Positions 1 to 12,853 of a DNA stretch of 64,000 nucleotides are shown here, one piece after another. The notes under the pieces were generated by a model. It saw only the letters and a program-made list of their open reading frames with translations, had not been told where the DNA came from and did no database searches. Within the stretch, counting starts at the first letter, position 1. Each line of letters begins with the position of its first letter. Origin of the DNA: Callipepla californica brunnescens. Lineage: Eukaryota; Chordata; Aves; Galliformes; Odontophoridae. The stretch spans positions 36,093,733 to 36,157,732 of the forward strand of contig JALIRH010000002.1 in the NCBI GenBank assembly GCA_023055505.1, written 5' to 3'. The translations under genes were made by a program, and so were the position numbers.

Positions 1-3000
1 AAACATATCCTTGCTGTGCAATTCACTCCTGAGATGGATTCCAATGTCCAACCCTCCTAAAATATCATGCATATCACACACTTGCAAACACAGATAAACT
101 CTTCTCTTTTTATAAGATAGTCACTGAATGTAAATTATGATATAATGAAGATTCTTAAGATGTCTTAGGAAAAATCTAGCTCTCTCAATAGCTTATTGTA
201 GTGTCATTTAAGATAAGTTTGGCAATGTGCAACAATAGAACCATCACTGCCCTAAAGAGATAGCAATGATAGCAAATTAAATGTCTCAAGGTTAAGTATG
301 GTAAGATCCTTGTTAAAGAGAAGCTAAGTCTTGCCACTTTCAGCAATGCTAGCATACAGTAGTTTGAAAGCAGAACTACTGAACCAGCCAGGTTTTTACT
401 GACTGCATTATTACTAGAAGAGCAGAACTTGTACCCAAAGGTAGGGAATTCTTCTCTGTGAAATTAATAAAAATTGAGACATTGGAGTAGGCTTTTAGGG
501 AAGATAATAGGCTTACAAGCTTCTGCTTAGTTCTCTTCGGGACAAAGAAGGAAATACGTGGCATAACCACTCATTAAACTTAAATCATGGGAAAAGCACT
601 TCTTTATCAAAGAATGTGTACAGTCATAAAAGATAATTCACCATGCTTCAAAGAATGATGACGCGGAACACACAACTCTGGAGAATGTAATTTACAATAT
701 AATTAAAGCTTCAGTGTCCACAGCAACTTAACATACTGCCAAAAATCAGTATTTCTGTAATACCAAGAAATGCACTGGAAACAGATCATGGTTCTGATGG
801 ATGCTGCAACTTACAGTAGATTGATGCCCCTCGGTTGTAGGAGAAATGACTCTCAACAGAAAAATTATTCCCTAAAAATTATGCCTCAAAAGTAACAGAA
901 GCAGAAAGCCTTAGCTTAGAAATAGATCCTTTGAACATGCAGGAACACTTATTGAACAGAAGGGAAAATCCATCAAATTTAAATTCCTTTTCTTTCCACT
1001 CTCCATATTGTTCATCTGTGACTTTCCCATCTGTTCAGAAAATCCCTGAGCCACAAGAACAAATATAGGGCAGTTTATATACAGCTATCTCAAGAGAATC
1101 TAGAACACAGGGCTCCAATCGGAAATGAGAACTCTCCCCATTCCGCAAAATTATCTTCAGCAAATATCATATTCTAAATCACACAGAAAACTCTAACAGC
1201 GACAGCAGCATTACATTCTACCTGTGCTATACTGAAGGTGAAGCAGTTTTTTAAAATAACTTGCACAAACAGCAATCAGAGGTAAAAAAATATCCTAATC
1301 GAGTTATATTTTACTTATATAGTAACGCAAGCAACATAAAAATCTGGTTCTAGATGAGCAACACAATCTCAGGAGTATGGAGGGGAGTACACTTTGACTT
1401 ACTCAACTTTTAACGGTTCTTTTCTCACAATTTTTTTAGGTTACTTAAAATATGCACAATTTATTTTTCAGAAACCCAACTGCTATGCAGTTAACTGTAC
1501 TTCCTGTGCAATTGCTTTTTTTGATTTTTTGTTAAGATTATTCCAGTAGAGTCTCTTCTGCTTTCTAGAGCTGTATTTGGAGAAGCAAATCATCAGTGAA
1601 GAAGCAGGCCTTGGGCATCAAGCAGAAATTATTATTACTATTATTTTTTTACTATCCTCTCTGCTTAGCCTTTCTGCACAGTTATAGAAGTAGAAACAGG
1701 AGAGACATCAGCTCCACAAATACCATGACAGTATCTTATGCATGAATCTCATTTCTTATGTGAAGCTGAAACATATAGGACCTACTCCTCACTAGGAGTG
1801 GAAAATATATCTGCTCTACAGGGCGCTATGAGGATAATAGCAGAAATGCAGGCATTTGCTTCATGATAAGCAGGGGCTTTCCTTCTCTCAGTCAGGAATT
1901 CCTATACTGAGAAATAACTGTGCTGTAGACACAGGATCTGACAGAAGGAGAGTTCAAGTATCTGCTGTGCTTCTTCCTGGCATTAGATCTCTTGTGCTTG
2001 GTTTCTTCCCACTCACTCCTAACTGCCTCCCTTATCTTCTGCAGAACAATAATGAAAGACAGATCATTTCTCAAATGTATTAGGCATGTGCTTCATCATG
2101 CCATATACTTCCAAGAAGTCTTCTGAAATCTATCTTCCCATATATGACAAGCCTCAGACTGTAGAAAGGGGCATTGCTGCCAAATGGATATCCACTGAAA
2201 TATTTTTCAGAAGGGCAGATGTACACAGATTACACTTTCCTGTTTTATATCAGATATTCTTAACCCATCATTACCTGAAAACTTTAGCGAAGTCATTAGC
2301 AAGTTAAATAAATATAAATGAAAGGGCATGATTAAAGTTCCTTCCACCAGAGCTTATATATTTACACTTCAAACTGACAAATGAAAATAAAGATCTGAAA
2401 TAATTTCTGTCACATCTGTCACCAATTCTCCATCTGTTTAATATGCATAAATTATTTCAACCTAAACAACATTTTACAGAAAACAATTGCAGGAAGCAGG
2501 ATTCTAAGGAAATACAGGAACTGGAAAATCTTATGGGAAATCAGAAAATCCCTAGTAAATCTCATGTTTCTGAAGCATCTTTCAGAGTTGCAACACTTCA
2601 ATTTTTCTTTGAGAAGTGGGATATCTGTAGTCTAAATCACTTGAGTTAACCAATCAGGTGATTCCTATCTCTATCAGCTCTCTCTTTCCTTCTTATCTGA
2701 CCCAACAAAAGGTTCTCATGACAGTGTGCCAGAGGAAATCTGAAGAATCCCACAGAAGAATTTACATCAATGGATGCTTCCAAGAAAGTGTATGCAATAT
2801 AGGCAATAGATAGGACTATCTTACTATTTCAATACAAAGAACGAGAAAATAAACTTCTGTCTCTGCAAATGAAGAGTGTTTTGTTAAAAGTAGCACATCA
2901 AGCAGATGCAAGTATTAAACATTCTAAGAGAGGCATGTCTGCTTGAAGCAATTTTGAATACATTTACTGATTCAAATCTTGTTATCATAAAAGTCCACCA

Positions 3001-3138
3001 CTCTCTTAGAAATGCTAAATGATCCTTTTATATACATATTGCTTTGAGTCCCTTCAGTTATCATTATTACCCAGTTTTGAGGAGAGCTGTTTTGCATGTT
3101 TTGAATTCTCCAGTGTCCATGTAGAAACCATACTGTAC
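1..3138. other. no gene recognised; intron after D22
   Basis: AT-rich sequence without splice-flanked coding blocks or known repeats. I looked for the expected next PLAT exon (an 'LYKIRIGH' strand of about 87-90 nt) and did not find it, so this appears to be intron. Confidence 0.55.
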
Positions 3139-3302
3139 CTTAAATATATCTTCACTGTTGGGATTAAACAGCTGGTGTTTCCCAGATCCCAAAATAATAG
3201 GGCCAGAAGTTTTGTTTTCTCCATAAGCATAAAAGGATACTGTTGCTGTTGTGCCAGCTGCTTCAAAATCCCCAGTGACTACAGTAATCTTCCAGTCTCC
3301 CT
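3139..3302 (-). CDS. RP1: RP1 downstream exon D22: PLAT-E, first half
   Basis: The 164-nt exon has the length and phase of D1. It encodes GDWKITVVTGDFEAAGTTAT, VSFYAYGENKTSGPIILGSG and NSEDIFK. The acceptor is TTTCTACTTTGCAG and the donor AAG|GTACAG. It is the last exon I can support; the rest of PLAT-E should lie beyond the left edge. Confidence 0.88.
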
Positions 3303-4620
3303 CTGCAAAGTAGAAAAATAAAATCAAAATGTGACATATTAGTAGCAGTTATAGATGCAAGCTACTCAGATGACTTCAAGCAATATTTTAGCCCAGGAAC
3401 CATAACTAATGTAAATCTAAAATTCAACGAATGGTAGGGGAGGTAAAAAAGCTGGATAAATTCTGCATCATTCAAACTCAGGTAACGTGTGCAACTTTAG
3501 TATGTTGCCAACCTCTTCAGTCTTTAAAACTGGAACTATGAACACAGTGGCTGGCAAGATTTCTAGCAGCACCCTTGCCACGGAAAAATTTGGCTTATGA
3601 CAAAAAATATAAACAAGAAACGCAAAAAAAAAAAAAAAAAAAAAAAACTATCAAAGTAATCCATTGCATACAATTCTTTTTCATTTTACATTCACATCAA
3701 GAGCTCTGTTTTCTTGGACTGAGGCAAGACATTGACATCAACATGGAATAAATTATTTTGGAGAAAATTCTGAAGCTAAAGGAGCACTCTTTAAAAAAAG
3801 AACTTCAATATCAGGGAAGCTTTATTTAAAATTGCTTCTCTGCCCCCAGAAGCTGCACACAAGTTATGTAAATAACTGAAAGGAGCTTAATATAAAACTA
3901 CTTTTAAAAAGAGTCATTCATTATTGGAAAACTAATGCATCTGCATCTGAAAATCTGGGACTCAATCTGCACATCTCTTTTGATTTTAGCTGTTGCCTGA
4001 GTGAAACAAGTTTCCCTTCCTGACTTAAATTAATTCTGTGCAAGGCAAACAACAAATGAAATATGAACCCACAGTCATAAAGAAATGCCACAATGTACAC
4101 TGCAGTTTTCTTAATAAAAAGCTGTCTGGTAAAAGCTGCTTGAATTAAACACGCTGTCTGACAGACACTTATCTTGGGCAAGCCCCATTATCAGTTAGCA
4201 ATTTACCTCATGATGGCTGAGATGAACCAATGAACTTACACTGGTTCTCAAAATTTTCAAGGCCTAACTGAACCCTCATCCTGAAAATGATGATGAAAAA
4301 TTATTAAATGCTCAAAGGAATTCAACCATCCAATATCCACTGAAAGTTGCTAGTCTCCAGTGTGTAACAAACTATTCCTTCTGTGCCTACTGACAATTTA
4401 CATCCTCAGGACTTTCTCTACAGATCTACTGTCTACAAAACTGCCAGGATGTAAGTACCAGGATACAAATAGATCAACATGAAATGGAAGTCTGCAGAGC
4501 CCCTGTAGAACCAAAAAAGCATAAGTAGAAGGCTTCTTGCCCCTTCAAAGAGCACGCTTACCAGAAAAGTCAGTCTCTACTGTTTCCCAACACTATAATA
4601 TAAATTTCTTAAAAATAAAG

Positions 4621-5188
4621 TGTCATGATTTTATGATTTTTGGCGTTGGCATTCCACATCATAACATCATGTAATGCATTAAAACTTAAAGAGTTAATGC
4701 TCCAGCTCTGTGGATCATCACTAGTTATGGGTATACCTGTCTCAGAAGAGAAGAATAACTATATACCCCAGAGGACTTTGCAATGCTTTGCATTTTTCTG
4801 TGTTTCCACTCAGAGGGAAAGATAAAAACCGTCTGCGGTCACGGGACACTCTCTTTCCTTTGGGATCAACCCAGCAGTAGGTGCTTGCTGCCGTCTCGCC
4901 TTCAGCATTAGTGTAAGGCCTTCGGTTTACCAGACTCTCTCTCTTGCTCATTTTATTTGATTTATTAGCTTCAATTCCAATTATATTGTATTATATATTG
5001 TGTTATTTTCCTTTCTGATATCTTATTTAGTAAATTAGCTTTCCTCCTCAGATCATTGCTACTGTTTTGTTTCTAGGCCCATCTCCCTTTTCCCTTTACC
5101 CCTTCCCCTTTCCTGGGGCATGGGTCTGTGGGTCCCCTGCACCAGTCATCACAGAACCGGGCCGAACTAGCCTGGTAAACCATTGACA
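4621..5188 (+). repeat. probable solo LTR of an endogenous retrovirus
   Basis: The 568-bp segment begins TGTCATG and ends ATTGACA (TG...CA). It is flanked by taaag (4616-4620) and taagg (5189-5193), a 5-bp target duplication with one mismatch. A TATA-like gataaaaac lies near 4829 and the 3' part is pyrimidine-rich. A diverged relative is at 20645-21110. No internal retroviral genes adjoin it. Family not identified. Confidence 0.6.
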
Positions 5189-5621
5189 TAAGGTCACTTT
5201 GGAATATGTGGCTAGAAAACAAGGACAGTTCAATGTACAGATGTTTATGAAGAACATACATTGGATAAAACCCTCTACTCCTCCAGTACAATGAAAAATT
5301 CAAAATTCATTCAGAAACAAATGTTAATTTTGAAGGTGGCAAAACGAATTTTGTTTTGGACTTTTCAGCTGTATAATTTGTTGAACCTCAAGTGTTTTTG
5401 ATGGCCTTTTCTATTCTGTTATCCTCTCCAAGTTTCTCTTTTATTTTTGAAGCAAAAGAGCCCTTAAAAAACATAGTTCATATACTTGAGACTATATATT
5501 CTGCCAACTTCACCATTGTCTTCAAAGCATTATTATAGCATCAGTGAAACAGTTTACCTGCAAACACAATTCTCAGGGTAAAAGAAGGGAACAAACTTAC
5601 TCTACCCCATCCCCACCACCA

Positions 5622-5622
5622 C

Positions 5623-5651
<29 letters not shown>
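5622..5651. repeat. poly-A tract
   Basis: About 30 consecutive A after a C-rich 'ccccatccccaccaccac' stretch, intronic. Confidence 0.9.
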
Positions 5652-5654
<3 letters not shown>

Positions 5655-7252
5655 CAAATTCAATATAGAGGAGGGCAAACTAATTCATTTACTTATTTGT
5701 TTTCTTGAATAAAGGGCTTTGTGTTTGAAGGAAAATTTTTATTCTCCTTGATATCAGAGATTCCTACAATACTCCTTCTCATTCACTTCATAAAAAGCTA
5801 GTTTTTCATTCTGATGTGCTTAGAGATTAATTATTCCTCAATTATTCTAGGGTTACATGTTGAGGGGAAAGTTGTACTGAAAAATAAATAATGTTTGGGA
5901 AAATTGTAAACAAAGAAAAAAGGATAGAAATATGAAATCAAAAATTGATTTTACAAACAAAGAAGAGAAAAAAGTGAACAAAATCACAGATCACCCACTC
6001 ATCTAGCAATCAGTCTTCTCTTTCAGTCTCCTTCAACATCTCAGGAAGTACCCCATACAACCAAACTGAAGGCTATTTAGTGCATACAGCTTTGGCTCTT
6101 CAACCAAGACTGAGGACATCTGCAGCAAATATATCTTCTGTTTCCATAAAACAGTTCTGTTTCAACAGTGGATGTTTTATTAATGACAAAGCTGACTGGG
6201 TCTTCTGGACCAGACAAAGATATTTCTCTCAGTGAGTCAGGATAGAAGTGCTGTGATCAAAATGTTTGTTTCAAGTCCAAGCCCATCTCCACTGGAAAGA
6301 AGCCAACTGAATAAATATTTATTTTTCTCCATTTTATTGCCATCTTTCATAGTTTTTTTGCCTGGTACAGGTTTTAGCATACATCCATAGGTGCAAAACT
6401 TAAATTACACAAACTTGAGACCTGTAAATTCAAGAAGCACTAAGTTGATTCGTTTAATTATGTACAGGCAGATCTGCAGTTGCAGACCTCACAGAAGCAA
6501 GGCAAGCAAAACAGGTAAGGCACAAAGACTGTTGAACAGATTGAAAGTGAATGCCTTCTGAAAGGCATAGAAAGGAACAAGGGCAAAAATTCAAAGAAAA
6601 AGGTTTTAGAGAATAGAATTTGAATAAGATTCGTAAAATAATTGGTTACATATTGTATAGTTAATTGACTTCCCATCTTTTTAAAACAAATTATTTGGTC
6701 TCTACAACTATCTTGATGATATGATAGAGTATAAAAAAATATATTCAAGCTTTCTTCTGACAGCTTCCAAATTGTTCAACCTACAGCACTTCCCACATGT
6801 GATAAAATGTTACATGTTAGTAAGATTTGTAATTTATCTGCACTGGTTCCAAGGACAGAAAAGTCAAAATGAACAAACATGAAATTCCAAGTAAAATCAG
6901 AAAATTTAAAGTGAATACAAACCTATGTATATCCCAGGAGGAAAAAAAGAAAATAATCTTTTTAAAATGTTAAATAAAAGATCTGGAATTAAGATAGATA
7001 ACAAATAAGCACTAGGAAAAAAAAAATGAGTTTTTAAGTGAACAGAGAAAATTAACATTATGAGAAAGATAAATAACAAGAGAAAGTGATTTATTCTTTA
7101 AATTAAAATATGAAGTTCAGAGTTTACTAAATATTCAAATAGCGTACTGTAATTAATGCTTTAAAATAAATAAGAACGGCAAGAAACACATAAAGCAGTT
7201 AGTTCTGAAACAAAAATACTCTACATTAAAGCCAGAAGACTGAGGCTTTTAC

Positions 7253-7297
7253 CATTTGCTTCTTCTTGCCTTTTCAGCTGTTGAGTTATTTGAAATT
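7253..7297 (-). CDS. RP1: RP1 downstream exon D21: short linker
   Basis: The 45-nt exon completes a Glu codon and encodes FQITQQLKRQEEAN, a polar, possibly helical linker between PLAT-D and PLAT-E. Its place matches that of D8. The acceptor follows a long T-rich tract (7298-7332) ending TTGGCAG; the donor is AATG|GTAAAA. Confidence 0.76.
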
Positions 7298-7650
7298 CTG
7301 CCAAAAAAAAAAACCAAAAAAAAAAAAAAATACAGTTGATAAAGGGTCTTTCCTTCGACATTAAATGAAAGGTTTGAAAGAAGAAATGAAAAGGACGTTT
7401 TCTGATTCTAACCTTCATGCCAATATGAGAGAATTTTCCATCTCAGTCATTTTCTCATTATATCAAGTAATACTTACACTCTTACTGCAATGCAAATACA
7501 GACTGTATTCTTTTAGAAATAACAAAAAGGAAGCAAAAAAAATCATTAACACTGATAGTTGATGTATTAACTGAACCTAAATTTCTTCAGGGGAAAAACA
7601 ATACAACTTACTTATTGATCACATTTCTATAGAACAATGTTAAAACTTAC

Positions 7651-7709
7651 CTTGAGGGTACAGCTCAATTTCTGAATGAATTATACCTTGTGACATAAAT
7701 GGAAGCCAC
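7651..7709 (-). CDS. RP1: RP1 downstream exon D20: PLAT-D, end
   Basis: The 59-nt exon starts with the last base of the split Arg and encodes WLPFMSQGIIHSEIELYPQ. It is the counterpart of D7 ('RWL....') but shorter, without the DDG motif. The acceptor is TTATTTTCAG and the donor CAAG|GTAAGT. Phase 1 at the end. Confidence 0.82.
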
Positions 7710-10122
7710 CTGAAAATAAGGCAAAAATGCATGTAGGAATAAGAGTTTTCTTCTCTACAAGCCTTCTTATTTTCATAACGAATACACATGATAACAAATG
7801 CAAAAATTTTAGTATTTTATTTTACAGATGTTGAAGTGAAAATTAAGGGTTCTACCCAACAATTGAAACAATATTTGTGCAAATGTAAGAGTTGTATAAG
7901 AATAAAATACACCCGTGTCCTGATTAAGAGATTCATGTGGCACAACCACATTTATTTGTATAGCTAAAATGGGGCAGAAAAATATTTCAGTTCTATGGAC
8001 TGCACGCTAATTATTATTTGTGTGTACCTATCGCACTACAGTTCAAAGCTCAGTTTTAAAAACAGACGGAATCAAATTCTTCACTTCCTTGTTCCCCTAC
8101 CAGTTGAGGGCAGGTAGATGAGTCTGAAGTATGGATGAAAGTAAATGTTATCTACATCTCTTAACTGTGTTACAATAGGCTCTGATTATTTTGGAAACTT
8201 TCTATTCAGAATATGAGTTACTAACCCTCCTAGGTCATCTCTGCTTCAAAAGGAAACCAACAAAATTCCTTTCCTACAGAACAAAAATATACTCTTTAAG
8301 CTTCTGGGCTGCTGGCTTTTATTTACTGGGTCTACTCCCACAAACTCCCCAGGAATGACCTAAATCACTTTGCCTCCTATGAAGCCTGTCTGCAATCCAG
8401 CATAAGCTGAAGAGAATGAGTGTAGAGAGGCCAAGAGGAAAAGGAGCCACCCCCAGCATGAAGAAGAGCAGCATAATTCACTCCACTATTGGAACGTCAG
8501 GGCCACAAGAGCCCCAGCAGGCGATAGAGTTACAAAGCTTTGTATTGTTCCTGATTTCCCTAAACAATGACAAAATGCCATTCAGTACATGCTCATCCAA
8601 CCCTTCTGCAGAAGCTCCCCTCACCTGACTCCCCATAACTTCACTCTGTGCAGTTCTGTTGCTTATCAGGTGGACTGCAATGCATCAAAGGTGCAAGCCA
8701 AAATTTGTCTTGTCAACAGCTGCTGAGAAGTGGCTCAGTTACAAGCACAAAGTTCCTGAAGCCATGTCTATTCCCAGACAGTGTCAGACTTCTGTCCCTT
8801 CCTGCCCTTTCCCACTGCCCCTACCAGACAAATGCACATCAACAAATAGCATGAAACTGACAAAGAAACAAAAAGATGTCTGCCACTGCAGGAACAGAGG
8901 AGGAAAAAAAAAAAAAAAGAAAGAAAGAAACCATGAGAAGTGGTTGTGACACACTCAGTATAGGGACTGGGCAATGCTTGGTCAATGCTCCAGCAATTTT
9001 ATTGCCAGGAAAGGACAGACATAGAATCTTTAGAACAAAATGGAATTATCACTATTTTCTAAAAGCTTCTTTTGCTGACAAGTTTAATCCAAACTAAACT
9101 TCAAAACAATCCTATAAAGTTTCTTGCTTTTCAGTTGCTTTCTCTACATGTTTACAAATTTCCACCTTTCTAGCTTTCCCAAAAGAAACTTCTCTGATTA
9201 AAAGTGCTGTAAAAGCTACAAACATAATTCCCTGTGATATCATATCACAACTAATACTTAAGGTGCTAAGAAATCCTGGATGAAGGACACAGGCACGGGT
9301 AGCTTAAATCACAAACTACTTGATGAAATTCTATAGATCTTCCAGATTCCTTATTTCTGACTTGAAAAAATGAACCTATTTATGTAAGAAGTAGTCCCTA
9401 AGAAATAGGTTTTTGCCTAGTAAGACAAAAATTATCTATACTACTTCTGCTAAAACCTGATCACAGATAGGATGCATCAGAGACATGTCCAAAGCATAAA
9501 GCCATACCCCTCCTTGAACAGAGCACAGTATTCCAGATTTACATTTGGGCCCCATCACTTTATTTTAATTATTTTTCAGTCACAGAGTTTCCCTGCAGAA
9601 AAGCTGTGAATGAAATTTTTTTTTTGCTCTGCCTCTGTATAATTTTTACTGATCAGCGTCTAGCATGGTAACTATTGCAGAATAAATGTAACAAAGTGCC
9701 TTGGAGTGCACTGTTCCTAGGCCACGCTACCCATGCAAAGACAAATGTTACACTGAGTTGAGAATGAATGCAACTTCCGGATTTCAATTCTGTTTACTTT
9801 CCTATCTAGAAATATATTTTAAGTGCTTTCCGAATATGCAAGTCACACCAATAGCACTGATTCTTGTATGATAAGGTACAGTATATAATAATTTAGTAAT
9901 CATGTCACACCATAATAATTCATTCTTATGAACTCAAGCAGTTTTTTCTGGAGCAACACATTTTGAGGATTTTATGAAACTTCAAATTAGTACAAGTCTG
10001 TCTTTTCCTTTTGAAAAAAAAAAATCATATTCAGTATTTCTTATTGGCAAAATATTATTATTGAAATGATAGACACCTTCGGGAATCTATCCTATACTTA
10101 AGATAATTCTTGTAAAAACTAC
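7710..10122. other. intron D19-D20
   Basis: Mostly AT-rich. A GC-richer stretch (about 8290-8860) has small open frames on the plus strand but no homology I recognise; an A/GA-rich run is at about 8904-8931. Confidence 0.5.
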
Positions 10123-10277
10123 CTTTCACAATTGAAAACATATTCTGAGTTGTTCTCATCTTCTCTGACAATGACTTTATCACAGTACCAATATTGAGAC
10201 TTCGAATTAGCCTCGCAGCGCAATAGCACCTTCTGCAGTTTTCCAAGAGATACAGCTTTCACTTCAAAAGCATTGAC
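10123..10277 (-). CDS. RP1: RP1 downstream exon D19: PLAT-D, middle and late strands
   Basis: The 155-nt exon encodes VNAFEVKAVSLGKLQKVLLR, CEANSKSQYWYCDKVIVRED and EYVFNCE, ending two bases into an Arg codon. It corresponds to D5 plus D6 (79+76=155 nt) without the intron between them. The acceptor is TGTCCCTTAG and the donor AAAG|GTAGTT; read-through of the donor meets TAG at once. Confidence 0.87.
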
Positions 10278-12302
10278 CTAAGGGACAGAGGAAAAGGGAG
10301 CACTCGGTAATTTGCCAACATTAAAACAATCTGGAAGTATCAGGGTTTAAAAGCCTGATCTGATTCTTACGATGGCCCAATGTTTTAACCGGGAGCTGGA
10401 CTGTATCAAAGGGGTTGTATTGAAAAAGTTAACATCTGTTGGTTATGTATCAGACTAAACAAGAAAATGATACTAAAAATCAGAATGCAATAATAACCCT
10501 AAATAAAATGTGGGGATTTTTCATCCGTCATTCAGAATGCTGCCCACAGTTCTGCACTATTATCTCAGTACCTCAAAGTTTACATTAATCCCTCTCAAGG
10601 TAGGAACCACTTCAGGCAATTATTTTGCTTGATAACACTCTTAAGATACAGACATTCTCATCCTTTGCTCTTTTTGGTCTCATCTCCTCAATTTACGTTC
10701 TATTTTGTAAAAAGAATCTGAAATCTTACATACCACTTCTCCCTTGTTAATCTCTTACACTTGTGTTTACAGTTGACAAAGGTCATTATAAGAGCATAAA
10801 ACAGATCAGGTAAAAGGTTCTGGTCGGTGATTTTTGTCATAATGAAAAGCATATGGCTTTGTCTCTGAAAACAAAACTGTCCAAATCACACTTCCCAATA
10901 AAAGGAAAGCAAAGGAAAGAACTAAATCAGAAAATTCACATCTGTAAAGTTCTCAGTCCTTAGCAGATGGCAGAATTAACACTGACTGTGCAGCTTCACT
11001 TCTCCCTTGTGTATCTGTAATATATGATCACAAGCCATACTTTCTGAAGGATCCCTGCCTCAAATTGCACAAAGGCAGAGCTGCAGCTTCTCAATACTTT
11101 TTTTTATCTTCATTATCTTTACAGCTCTATGCATTATTTACAGCAACCACCAAAAGTCCACTGAAGCAGAACTGATTTCCCTAGTGACTTACTTATAGTA
11201 CCTAGGTGTTTTCTACAGACGTTGGCATCCATTTTTTTCCACAAAACACATCTGTGTAATGTTTTTTTTAACCTACAGAGTTAAACCAGACATTGCCAAA
11301 AGCTGTCAAAGATGAGTTTGGGTGCTCAACTGAGAAACAAAGGGGTTAATTTATCAATGTATTTAGCATTTCAAAGAGCCTCCTATGTGCAGAGCAGAAT
11401 GCACTTTAACCTCTATTACAGCTGTAGCTGCTCTGAAAATTTTTAATGGTTGTGCAGCAAAGCTGTTTTATACAGGAAGTGGGCATTTAGGAAAGGTTTA
11501 CTTTACTTGTCCAATAATCATGGAGAATATCTGAGGCAGCTAGAGTAATCCTCAGACAACTCCATTTTAATTCTGAACTTCAGCATGGACAGAACATTGT
11601 ATTTAACACATTAATAATGGTATAGAAAAAACACACATTCTAAAATAGTATAGATATCTCTGAAGTTTCCTGATGAGTTATTGCTGTGCTTAGCATTTTA
11701 TGTACTGCTTTGCTCTTTCTTAAGAGCTCCACTAAGAGCTTGATACTTAGTTAGACATTCAAGTGAAGAAACAGTCTTCTTTCTTAGGAAGCTAAAAGAA
11801 GGCTAGTGGAAGAGCTAAGATCAAGCTCAGTAGTTCCTGACAATCAAACATACACTGCTGCACAAAATCAGTTAAAATACTTGTCATCCTGAACTCCTCT
11901 GTAAGTAAAACTGAAATATGAAATGACTTAAAATCTGCCTTCAACTAATCTCAATGCTATACTAATATTCACTAAAAGAAACACATAGCCACCAGATCTA
12001 CTAAGATTTGAAATCATGGAGCGATTTAAGTACGCTCAATTGTTTCCAGCTGTGACTCACTCTACCTTGATAGAATGCTTTATGTTCACAGGCAACTGGA
12101 ATTCTTGGTTAAATTTTTCTTCACCTTTTCCTGTGTTTTTATTCATTCTAACCGCTCCTGGATTGATAAAAATTGATTTTACTTCATTATTAGGTATTAT
12201 TTTGCTAAACCTTTATGTTCTTCTTTTTCTTAGGAACCATTCAAGACCAATAACAGTTACTTAATTATATGTATACAGCTGAAATAATTGTTTCCGACTT
12301 AC
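10278..12302. other. intron D18-D19
   Basis: AT-rich sequence; no repeat or coding feature recognised. Confidence 0.5.
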
Positions 12303-12454
12303 CTTTCCTTTCAAAAATTTTACTGGGATACCCGATTTCTGCAGAAGTCTTAGACCAGAGTCTCCTCTTTCTCCATAAATACATAGATAAACAGCAGAAT
12401 CTGTGTCAGCTTGCTCCAAGTCACCCGTGTAGACGTAAACGTGGTATAAAATAA
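12303..12454 (-). CDS. RP1: RP1 downstream exon D18: PLAT-D, first half
   Basis: The 152-nt exon encodes [40 protein letters not shown] and VKFLKGK. It has the length and phases of D4 and the same PLAT opening motif. The acceptor is GGTTAATTTGAAAG after a T-rich tract; the donor is AAG|GTAAGT. The intron to D17 is only 266 nt. Confidence 0.88.
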
Positions 12455-12720
12455 CTTTCAAATTAACCAAAAGAAAAAAATATATTAGGTGTAACCACAA
12501 TTCATTTTACTCACCATTCCAGCTTAATGGAAACAATACTGGTGAGCATGATTCGTAATTCCTGGAATATATTCTCCAGAACTCCATCTAAATATTTTCA
12601 AGGCTGCTAAGACCACGTTTGTGGACATATAGCAGATGGAATATAATTCAGATGATAGTAATGCTGAAAACCAAATAACCAATGCATACATAACTGTGCA
12701 ACTGTGATGTACACACATAC

Positions 12721-12853
12721 TTGGATAGATAGGTTTTCCAGCTTCCACTAATGGAAGTTCACAGACAAAATCTCTATCATCACCATTTGTTGACAACCAT
12801 GTATTTGCAGGAAAATTCAGAGTTTCCTTGCTCGTCAGGTGTTGCAGAGTCAC
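12721..12853 (-). CDS. RP1: RP1 downstream exon D17: PLAT-C, end
   Basis: The 133-nt exon encodes 44 codons plus one base: VTLQHLTSKETLNFPANTWL, then NGDDRDFVCELPLVEAGKPIYP. It has exactly the length and phase of D3 and closes PLAT-C. The acceptor is TCTTCCCTAG and the donor CCAA|GTATGT. Confidence 0.88.

Larger units (their letters stand above)
3303..7252. other. intron D21-D22
   Basis: It holds the probable solo LTR (4621-5188), a 22-nt poly-A at about 3625, the poly-A at 5622 and otherwise unremarkable AT-rich DNA. Confidence 0.6.

Noticed and set aside
3019..3327. Plus-strand 100-codon ORF
   Set aside because: It is the antisense shadow of the PLAT exon D22, which has splice sites and a recognisable domain.
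8416..9097. Cluster of plus-strand ORFs of 68-96 codons
   Set aside because: No conserved family, start context or splice partners; one ends in a poly-A-encoded lysine run.
9233..9249. Short inverted repeat tgtgatat-c-atatcaca
   Set aside because: Eight-base arms in AT-rich intron are expected by chance; no further structure around it.
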